Shown here one piece after another: positions 1-4,687 of a stretch of 6,271 bases of DNA. Every line of letters starts with the position of its first letter. Within the stretch, counting starts at the first letter, position 1. The position numbers and the translations under genes are program-made. This DNA comes from Bifidobacteriaceae bacterium (GTDB taxonomy: Bacteria; Actinomycetota; Actinomycetes; Actinomycetales; WQXJ01): the NCBI GenBank assembly GCA_031258055.1, contig JAIRNM010000008.1, forward strand, positions 1-6,271, given 5' to 3'. Under the pieces are notes generated by a model. It searched no databases and had not been told where the DNA came from. It saw only the letters and a program-made list of their open reading frames with translations.

Positions 1-108
1 CCCCAGGCTGACCGACCAGCCGGGCGCCCAACTGACCGCTAGCGCCACAGCTACCCAGGCGCCGACGACCGGTAGCACTAAGCGCAGGTCAAGGCTGGGC
101 TTGTTCAA
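1..108 (-). CDS. comEC: ComEC/Rec2 DNA-uptake channel, N-terminal fragment cut by window edge
   Basis: Seen: reading leftward from a TTG at 108-106, a frame runs open for 36 codons to the window edge. It encodes a short polar start followed by LDLRLVLPVVGAWVAVALAV, then a Trp/Pro turn. The DLRL motif just before the first hydrophobic helix (about residues 10-26) is what I expect at the start of actinobacterial ComEC. The TTG shares four bases (TTGA) with the comEA stop codon, so translation is probably coupled; no good Shine-Dalgarno is visible. Known: ComEC is the polytopic membrane channel that carries single-stranded DNA into the cytoplasm during transformation and typically follows comEA. 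The assignment rests on this short N-terminus plus position. An internal GTG a few codons later is a less likely start because it would remove DLRL. The competence (metallo-beta-lactamase-like) domain lies outside the window. Confidence 0.82.
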   Translation of the reverse strand, partial: MNKPSLDLRLVLPVVGAWVAVALAVSWAPGWSVSLG

Positions 109-884
109 AACTCGACCGACTCAGACAGCCCGGCCAGGATCTTGGACCCTATCCCGGTGACCTCAGACAGGTCGTTCAATTCCGCAAACGGGCCATTCGC
201 GTCCCGGAAATCAACGATCCGCTGCGCTAGGACCGGCCCTATGCCGGGCAGCGCCGTCAGCGCCTCAGCGCTGGCCTGGTTGACGTTGACCTTCCCGGAG
301 TCTGAACCGAGCGCGCCCTCTGACCCTCCGGAGCTAGAAGAACCGGCACCGCCGGAGCGATCCGGGCCGATCACCGGCGGCGGGGTCTCACCCGGCCACG
401 GCACGTAGATGCGCTCGCCGTCAATCAGCTGGGCGGCTAGGTTCAGGCTCGCTAGATCGGCCCCCTCGAGGGCCCCACCAGCCAACTCGAGGGCGTCAAC
501 GAGTCGTGCTCCGATCTCCAATTCGAAGACGCCGGGCGTGGCCACCGCCCCGGTCACATAGACCACGACCAACTCGTCATCCGGCGCTGACCCGTCAAGG
601 CTGGCCGGAGGGCTCTCCCAAACCAACCCGGTGGCTCCGGCGGCGGGATCGGGTTCCGTGCCGGAAGCCGCCAAGAGTGACGGCAACAAGAGGGCCGCCG
701 CGGCCAAGGCTGTGACGGCGGCGACCCCACCGATGGCCAGGCGATTGCCGCCGAGCCGCAAGCGGGGGCGAGCATGGACGCCAGGCCGGTGTTCGGATTC
801 GTTTTCTTGCAATCGAGCCCGCAGGCGGAGGCGGGCGAGGACATCATTGGACGACCCAAGGTCCGGTTCGTCGCTGAGGCCCAT
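105..884 (-). CDS. comEA: ComEA family competence DNA receptor (TM anchor, SLBB, helix-hairpin-helix)
   Basis: Surface receptor that binds double-stranded DNA and hands it to the ComEC channel. Seen (259 aa): an Arg-rich cytoplasmic N-terminus (1-47), one hydrophobic anchor (about 48-73), an SLBB domain (about 105-162, with VVYVTGAVATPGVF and a closing DGERIYVP), a Gly/Ser/Pro linker (about 163-197), and a C-terminal helix-hairpin-helix module. The last contains VNVN at 199-202, LPGIGPVLAQRI at 212-223 as the first hairpin and VTGIGSKIL at 242-250 as the second. Length and domain order are those of Gram-positive ComEA. The ATG at 884-882 is the first start after an in-frame stop (TAG) four codons upstream. 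There is no Shine-Dalgarno sequence, but a TAGATT hexamer lies six bases upstream, which fits a leaderless mRNA. It lies 153 bases downstream of leuS and overlaps comEC by four bases. Whether this organism is naturally competent is not shown. Confidence 0.94.
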   Translation of the reverse strand: MGLSDEPDLGSSNDVLARLRLRARLQENESEHRPGVHARPRLRLGGNRLAIGGVAAVTALAAAALLLPSLLAASGTEPDPAAGATGLVWESPPASLDGSAPDDELVVVYVTGAVATPGVFELEIGARLVDALELAGGALEGADLASLNLAAQLIDGERIYVPWPGETPPPVIGPDRSGGAGSSSSGGSEGALGSDSGKVNVNQASAEALTALPGIGPVLAQRIVDFRDANGPFAELNDLSEVTGIGSKILAGLSESVEF

Positions 885-890
885 GCGGTC

Positions 891-896
891 AATCTA
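891..896 (-). promoter_or_regulatory. Candidate comEA -10 element (TAGATT), leaderless spacing
   Basis: On the minus strand the hexamer TAGATT fits the actinobacterial -10 pattern TANNNT. Exactly six bases separate it from the comEA ATG, so transcription would begin at or next to the A of the start codon. No Shine-Dalgarno sequence and no convincing -35 box are visible. The assignment is inferred from the motif and its spacing. Confidence 0.5.
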
Positions 897-929
897 GGTC
901 GCCGCCAGGTCTTCACTGATCGAGAACCG

Positions 930-939
930 ACAGGCCTGT
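930..939. promoter_or_regulatory. 10-bp perfect palindrome upstream of comEA
   Basis: ACAGGCCTGT reads identically on both strands. It sits 45 bp upstream of the comEA start codon, roughly where a -35 region or an activator/repressor site would be relative to the candidate -10. The core contains a StuI-type AGGCCT, and in GC-rich DNA such sites also arise by chance. Possible competence operator; no factor is recognised. Confidence 0.25.
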
Positions 940-1012
940 GGACCGGTGAAACTACCTACCGCGGGAGCCTTCGACAATGCGGCCGCTGGGGCGCGCTGAA
1001 CAACCCGGGTCC

Positions 1013-1042
1013 CAAACTCACAGCTCCATATTCAAACTCACA
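1013..1042. repeat. 10-bp direct repeat CAAACTCACA, copies 20 bp apart
   Basis: Two perfect copies lie at 1013-1022 and 1033-1042. The start-to-start distance is 20 bp, close to two helical turns. The right copy spans the leuS stop codon (1038-1040); the left copy is in the leuS-comEA gap. The arrangement could bind a dimeric regulator of comEA or be a relic of slippage. A 9-bp perfect tandem repeat (CACCAGGTT, 1044-1052 and 1053-1061) follows immediately, inside the end of leuS, where it encodes the repeated Asn-Leu-Val near the C-terminus. Confidence 0.6.
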
Positions 1043-3920
1043 CCACCAGGTTCACCAGGTTGGGTGGCCGGGCAATAACACGACGGACCGGGCGCGAATC
1101 GAGGGCGGCGACCACGGCGGCATCGGCCAAGGCAAGGGCTTCCAGGTCGGCGGCCGAAACCGACGGCGGCACCTCAAGACGGGCTCTGACCTTACCCTGG
1201 ATCTGAACCACGGCAGTGACAGTCTCCTCAACTAGGTAGGCCGGGTCAGCCTCGGGATAGGGTTCGCGCGCCAAAGAACCGGCGTGCCCCAGGCGCGACC
1301 AGAGTTCCTCGGCGATGTGCGGCGCGATCGGGGCGAGCAGCTTGACCAGCCTTTCAACCACAGAACGGGACGGCGAATCCAACCCCGTCAGATGATTGTT
1401 CAGCACTATCATCCGGGCTATAGCCGTGTTGAAACGCATCGCCTCCATCTCTTGGCGGACATCGGCGACAACTCGATGGGTCAGCCGTTCGGTCGCGAGA
1501 TCCGGCGGCTCCTCCGAAACTCGCACCAAACCGGTCGTCTCATCGATAGCGTTGCGCCACAGGCGCTGCAGGAAGCGCTGGAGCCCCACAACCGCCCTGG
1601 TCTCCCAGGGACGCGAAACATCGAGCGGGCCCATCGAGAGTTCATAAAGCCGAAAAGTGTCCGCCCCGTAGGTTTCATACATCTCATCTGGGGTGACGAT
1701 GTTCTTCAGCGACTTGCCCATCTTGCCGTATTCCTGGGTCACCACTTCGCCGGTCGGCTGATAACGGAAGACGCCAGGCGGGCCTTCGACCACGTCCTCC
1801 GCCGGGACGTACTGGCCGCGCGCATCGGTGTAGGCGTGGGCCTGGATATAGCCCTGGTTGAAGAGCCGCTGGAACGGCTCCGTCCCGGAGACAAAGCCCA
1901 AGTCGTAGAGCACCTTATGCCAGAACCGGGCGTACAAGAGGTGCAGCACGGCGTGCTCCACGCCGCCCACATAGAGGTCAACGCCGCCCGCCACATCACC
2001 GGCTTGGCGGGGCGCCAACCAATAGTCCTCCTCGACCGGGTCGACCAGCCGGTCGGATTCGGCCGGGTCCAGATAGCGCAGGTAATACCAGCACGACCCG
2101 GCCCAGTTCGGCATGGTATTGGTGTCGCGCCGGTAGCGCTTCGGGCCGTCCCCCAGATCGAGCGTGACATTGACCCATTCGGCGTTGCGGGCCAACGGCG
2201 TTTCTGGTTCCGAGTCGGCGTCTTCGGGGTCAAAGGTGCGCGGCCGGTAGTCCGGCACCTCCGGCAAACTGACGGGCAGCATCCGCTCCGGCAGCGCCCG
2301 CGGTTGGTCGTCGTCGCCGTAAACGATTGGGAACGGCTCGCCCCAGTACCGCTGGCGCGAGAACAGCCAGTCACGCAGCCGGTAGGAGACTGTTTCGCGG
2401 CCCAGTCCCCTTTCCGCCAGCCACCGGACCGTGGCGTCTTTGGCGGCCTCAACGCTCAGCCCGTTCAGCGAGATGGTGGCGTTAGCGGAGTTGATAGTCC
2501 GCCCTGGCCCGGTCCAGGCGCCACCTGCCCAATCGGCCGGCGGCTCAACCGTCCGCACATAGGGCAACTCGAAGGCCTGGGCGAACTCCCAGTCCCGCTC
2601 GTCTTCGGCGGGGACTGCCATGATCGCGCCCGTGCCGTAGCCCATCAAGACATAATCGGCCGTGAACACGGGGATGGCCTGATCGTTGACCGGGTTGACG
2701 GCGAATAAGCCGGTGAATACGCCAGACTTCTCACGGCCGTCCGCGATCCGCTCGGCCGCTGTCTTGAGGGCGGCTCCAGCCGCGTAAGCCTGGACCGCTT
2801 GGCGTGGATTGGCGTAGCCGCCGGTCCAAACCGCCTTGGTGCCCATGGGCCAGGACGTGGGCAGGTCCCCCGCCAAGAGCGGGAATTCGGGCGAGACAAC
2901 CATGAAGGTGGCCCCAAACAGAGTGTCCGGACGGGTCGTGAAGACCGGGATGACGGCATCGTCCGAATCCAAAACCGCGAAATCGACGGTCGCCCCGGTT
3001 GAGCGCCCAATCCAGTTGCGTTGCATGGCGACAACTTTGCTGGGCCAATCAACCGAGTCGAGGTCGGCGGCAAGGCGTTCGGCGTAGGCCGTTATCCGCA
3101 TATTCCATTGGCGCAAAGATTTGCTGAAAACCGGGAAGTTGCCGCGTTCGGAGCGGCCATCGGCCGTGACCTCCTCGTTGGCCAGGACTGTGCCCAAGCC
3201 CGGCGCCCAGTTGACCGGCGCGTCAGTGATGTAGGCGAGCCGGAATTGATTCAGGACCTCGCGGCGGGCAGTGGCGTCCAGCTCCGCCCAGTCGGCCCCG
3301 CTTGGAGTCGGCTGGCGGCCAGCGGCGAAGGCTTCCTCTAATTCCGCGATGGGCCGGGCGGCGCCCAGACCACCGTCGGGTCGCTGAGCCGCTGGGTCAT
3401 ACCAGGAGTTGAACAGTCGCAGGAAGATCCATTGCGTCCAGCGAACATAAGACTCATCGGTGGTGGCGAACGAGCGGCGTGTGTCGTGGCCCAGGCCCAG
3501 TCGACGCAACTGGGAGCGCATCGTGGCGATGTTCGCTTCGGTCGTGAGGCGTGGATGCTGACCGGTTTGGAGGGCATATTGTTCGGCTGGCAAACCGAAA
3601 GCGTCATAACCGAGGGCGTGCAAAACGTTGTCGCCGCGCATGCGCCTATACCGGCCAACCACGTCGGTGGCGATGTAACCGAGCGGATGGCCGACGTGTA
3701 ATCCCTTGCCAGACGGATAGGGGAACATATCCATGACGAAGAACTTGGGCACCGCTGGGTCCGCGTGCCGGCCCTCGGCGTCCGTCAGGGCGCCAGTCGG
3801 ATTAGCCGCCCAGAAGGTGCCGCGGCGATCCCACTCATCTTGCCAGTTGGTCTCGATCCGCTCGGCTAGCGCGGCGGTGTAACGGAAGGGCGGATCATCG
3901 GCCTTTCGGGATTCAGACAC
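1038..3920 (-). CDS. leuS: Leucyl-tRNA synthetase
   Basis: Cytoplasmic class I synthetase that charges tRNA-Leu with leucine. Numbering from the GTG at 3920-3918 (960 aa), the ATP-binding HVGH motif is at 75-78 in a [20 protein letters not shown] context. The CP1 editing domain shows TTRPDT at 328-333 and [15 protein letters not shown] at about 429-443 with both conserved Asp residues, so post-transfer editing should work. [17 protein letters not shown] is at 517-533, [11 protein letters not shown] at 609-619, KMGKS (the KMSKS loop) at 733-737, and an anticodon-binding and C-terminal domain ends in LVNLVV. The length fits the long actinobacterial form rather than the roughly 860-residue E. 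coli enzyme. Cys is absent where E. coli has its CP1 zinc-site cysteines. The GTG is chosen because family homology begins at [17 protein letters not shown]. The 53 extra upstream codons contain three Cys, while the rest of the protein has one, and they cover the promoter. It is divergent from dps; no terminator is visible before comEA. Confidence 0.98.
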   Translation of the reverse strand: MSESRKADDPPFRYTAALAERIETNWQDEWDRRGTFWAANPTGALTDAEGRHADPAVPKFFVMDMFPYPSGKGLHVGHPLGYIATDVVGRYRRMRGDNVLHALGYDAFGLPAEQYALQTGQHPRLTTEANIATMRSQLRRLGLGHDTRRSFATTDESYVRWTQWIFLRLFNSWYDPAAQRPDGGLGAARPIAELEEAFAAGRQPTPSGADWAELDATARREVLNQFRLAYITDAPVNWAPGLGTVLANEEVTADGRSERGNFPVFSKSLRQWNMRITAYAERLAADLDSVDWPSKVVAMQRNWIGRSTGATVDFAVLDSDDAVIPVFTTRPDTLFGATFMVVSPEFPLLAGDLPTSWPMGTKAVWTGGYANPRQAVQAYAAGAALKTAAERIADGREKSGVFTGLFAVNPVNDQAIPVFTADYVLMGYGTGAIMAVPAEDERDWEFAQAFELPYVRTVEPPADWAGGAWTGPGRTINSANATISLNGLSVEAAKDATVRWLAERGLGRETVSYRLRDWLFSRQRYWGEPFPIVYGDDDQPRALPERMLPVSLPEVPDYRPRTFDPEDADSEPETPLARNAEWVNVTLDLGDGPKRYRRDTNTMPNWAGSCWYYLRYLDPAESDRLVDPVEEDYWLAPRQAGDVAGGVDLYVGGVEHAVLHLLYARFWHKVLYDLGFVSGTEPFQRLFNQGYIQAHAYTDARGQYVPAEDVVEGPPGVFRYQPTGEVVTQEYGKMGKSLKNIVTPDEMYETYGADTFRLYELSMGPLDVSRPWETRAVVGLQRFLQRLWRNAIDETTGLVRVSEEPPDLATERLTHRVVADVRQEMEAMRFNTAIARMIVLNNHLTGLDSPSRSVVERLVKLLAPIAPHIAEELWSRLGHAGSLAREPYPEADPAYLVEETVTAVVQIQGKVRARLEVPPSVSAADLEALALADAAVVAALDSRPVRRVIARPPNLVNLVV

Positions 3921-3926
3921 CGCTCT

Positions 3927-3932
3927 AGGGTA
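3927..3932 (-). promoter_or_regulatory. Candidate leuS -10 element (TACCCT), leaderless spacing
   Basis: On the minus strand TACCCT fits TANNNT and ends exactly six bases before the GTG start of leuS. Transcription would therefore begin at or beside the start codon. No Shine-Dalgarno sequence precedes the GTG and no clear -35 is visible. This spacing is the same as at comEA and supports the chosen leuS start. Inferred from motif and spacing. Confidence 0.45.
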
Positions 3933-3935
3933 CAA

Positions 3936-3947
3936 GCACAACTGTGC
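3936..3947. promoter_or_regulatory. Dyad GCACA-N2-TGTGC in the leuS promoter region
   Basis: Five-base arms GCACA and TGTGC are perfectly complementary and separated by two bases. The dyad begins three bases upstream (relative to leuS) of the candidate -10, in the -10/-35 spacer, where a bound repressor would block polymerase. No known operator is recognised. Confidence 0.3.
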
Positions 3948-4027
3948 CCATCTGGCTAAACTTGCTGTCGGCATTTTGTTCGGCATTGTGCTTAAATCCA
4001 CCGGTGCGCCGATGGGACTATTGGTCT

Positions 4028-4044
4028 CTTGGCAGCGCTCCAAG
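4028..4044. repeat. Inverted repeat CTTGG/CCAAG with 7-base loop
   Basis: CTTGG (4028-4032) and CCAAG (4040-4044) flank a 7-base loop that itself contains AGCGCT. The outer bases GGTC (4023-4026) and GACC (4048-4051) can extend the stem across a small asymmetric internal loop. It lies upstream of the proposed dps promoter. It could be an operator or, if transcription starts further upstream, part of a leader structure. Confidence 0.35.
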
Positions 4045-4092
4045 CAGGACCCGGTCCGTTCAAAGTGCCAAGGTTTCATCCGGCAAGCGAGC

Positions 4093-4098
4093 TAGAAT
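4093..4098 (+). promoter_or_regulatory. Candidate dps -10 element (TAGAAT)
   Basis: TAGAAT is the best match to the -10 consensus upstream of dps and fits TANNNT. Transcription would start near 4105, giving a leader of about 105 bases before the ATG at 4210. The -35 position at 17-base spacing reads AAGGTT, a poor match, so an alternative sigma factor or an activator is possible. Other weak hexamers (for example TAAACT at 3957-3962) would imply a longer leader. Confidence 0.45.
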
Positions 4099-4108
4099 GC
4101 CGCACGAA

Positions 4109-4126
4109 ATCCCCCTTCGGGAGGAT
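4109..4126 (+). promoter_or_regulatory. UUCG-capped hairpin in the dps 5' leader
   Basis: In RNA, 4109-4115 pairs with 4120-4126 through six base pairs and one C-A mismatch, closed by the tetraloop cUUCGg (4116-4119), a well-known extra-stable loop. With the candidate start near 4105 it would sit about four bases from the mRNA 5' end, a position where hairpins are known to protect mRNA from 5'-end-dependent decay. It is followed by only a short CUUU, so it is not a convincing terminator. Role inferred. Confidence 0.5.
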
Positions 4127-4143
4127 CTTTGCGCGGCAAGCCC

Positions 4144-4160
4144 CCGAGAGGCAAACTCGG
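4144..4160 (+). promoter_or_regulatory. Second stem-loop in the dps leader (CCGAG/CTCGG)
   Basis: CCGAG (4144-4148) pairs with CTCGG (4156-4160) around a 7-base loop. It lies between the UUCG hairpin and the ribosome binding site and leaves the Shine-Dalgarno region at 4197-4204 unpaired. It is short and could be chance; no known riboswitch pattern is recognised. Confidence 0.3.
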
Positions 4161-4196
4161 CTCATTTGTCAGTGTTTCAAGTACATAAGGACATCT

Positions 4197-4204
4197 AAAG
4201 GAGG
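4197..4204 (+). promoter_or_regulatory. Strong Shine-Dalgarno site for dps (AAAGGAGG)
   Basis: AAAGGAGG is a near-perfect complement to the 16S rRNA 3' end, with five bases to the ATG at 4210. It fixes the dps start and suggests high expression. It contrasts with leuS and comEA, which lack any such site. Confidence 0.92.
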
Positions 4205-4209
4205 AAAAC

Positions 4210-4650
4210 ATGCCCGCACCCCGCACCAACCCGATTCTCCAGGCCGCCTTGGTTGATCTGATAGATCTATCGTTGCTCGCCAAACAAGCCCATTGGAATG
4301 TCCGTGGGACCAACTTCCGTTCCGTTCACTTGGAACTAGATGAGGTAATCGACCAAGTCCGCGTCAACTCTGACGATGTCGCCGAGCGCCTGGCCGCTGT
4401 TGGCGGCAGCCCCGATGGGCGGGCCGCCACTGTCGCCGCGACCTCCCAGGTCCCGTCGATTGAGCCTGGCCCGATCAACGCCGCCGTCGTGGTGGCGGAG
4501 TTCGCCGCCCGCATCTCTGAGGCAGCCCGGCGGATTGAAACGGCCCTGCCAGAACTGGACGAGGACATGCCCTCCCAAGATCTCCTGATCGAAGTTGTGG
4601 CCGGCCTGGACAAAGCCGCCTGGATGCTGCGCTCACAGACCGAGTCCTGA
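4210..4650 (+). CDS. dps: Dps family ferroxidase / DNA-binding protein from starved cells
   Basis: Ferritin-like mini-cage protein that oxidises and stores iron and, in many bacteria, coats DNA in stress or stationary phase; Dps proteins are typically dodecamers. Seen (146 aa): the inter-subunit ferroxidase signature is complete, with H28 (in KQAHWNVRG), H40, D44, D55 and E59. The spacing (12, 4, 11, 4) matches E. coli Dps H51, H63, D67, D78 and E82, and the Trp after the first His is kept. The protein is somewhat shorter than E. coli Dps. It has no Lys-rich N-terminal tail, the element that binds DNA in E. coli, so it may act mainly in iron and peroxide detoxification. Its only obvious basic patch is scattered Arg. 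The start is fixed by a strong Shine-Dalgarno sequence. The leader is about 105 bases with two stem-loops. It is divergent from leuS and convergent with the phosphoesterase across 19 bases; it appears monocistronic. Confidence 0.96.
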   Translation: MPAPRTNPILQAALVDLIDLSLLAKQAHWNVRGTNFRSVHLELDEVIDQVRVNSDDVAERLAAVGGSPDGRAATVAATSQVPSIEPGPINAAVVVAEFAARISEAARRIETALPELDEDMPSQDLLIEVVAGLDKAAWMLRSQTES

Positions 4651-4651
4651 C

Positions 4652-4687
4652 GGCGCCGCTTTTCCCGGACTACTGGTCGGCGCTTTC
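4652..4687 (+). terminator. Weak candidate terminator after dps
   Basis: GCGCCG (4653-4658) can pair with CGGCGC (4678-4683), extendable by a G-U pair, around a 19-base loop and followed by TTT. It starts just after the dps stop and overlaps the 3' end of the opposing phosphoesterase gene. The long loop and short T-run make it doubtful. In the opposite direction no T-run follows, so it would serve dps only. Confidence 0.28.

Larger units (their letters stand above)
3921..4209. other. Divergent leuS-dps intergenic region, rich in short palindromes
   Basis: These 289 bases hold no gene I can support. They contain candidate -10 elements for leuS and dps, a dyad over the leuS promoter (3936-3947), an imperfect 12-bp tandem repeat (TCGGCATT at 3968-3975 and 3980-3987) and an 8-bp perfect palindrome CACCGGTG (3999-4006). 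A hairpin-forming CTTGG/CCAAG pair (4028-4044) is flanked by GGTC (4023-4026) and GACC (4048-4051), and GGACC-C-GGTCC lies at 4047-4057. The structured dps leader follows. No Fur or DtxR/IdeR box that I can recognise is present, although dps genes are often controlled by iron or stress regulators. Confidence 0.6.

Noticed and set aside
554..916. 120-codon minus-strand frame overlapping the comEA N-terminus
   Set aside because: It is out of frame with comEA, Trp/Arg/Pro-rich and without a domain; comEA explains the region.
1003..1010. ACCCGGGT palindrome after leuS as a terminator
   Set aside because: It is a perfect 8-bp palindrome without room for a loop and without a T-run; it is most likely a chance GC-rich site.
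1284..2708. 474-codon open frame on the plus strand opposite leuS
   Set aside because: It is fully antisense to a certain leuS, rich in Arg, Gln, His and Val as expected from the complement of GC-rich codons, and has no recognisable domain. It is a typical shadow frame.
3921..4079. 53-codon N-terminal extension of leuS to an ATG at 4079
   Set aside because: Family similarity begins at the GTG at 3920. The extension has a different composition (three Cys against one in the rest of the protein), covers the promoter region and has no ribosome binding site.
4023..4209. Known riboswitch or T-box in the leuS-dps gap
   Set aside because: No T-box core, specifier stem or other riboswitch signature is recognisable; leuS appears leaderless, and the dps leader shows only simple stem-loops.
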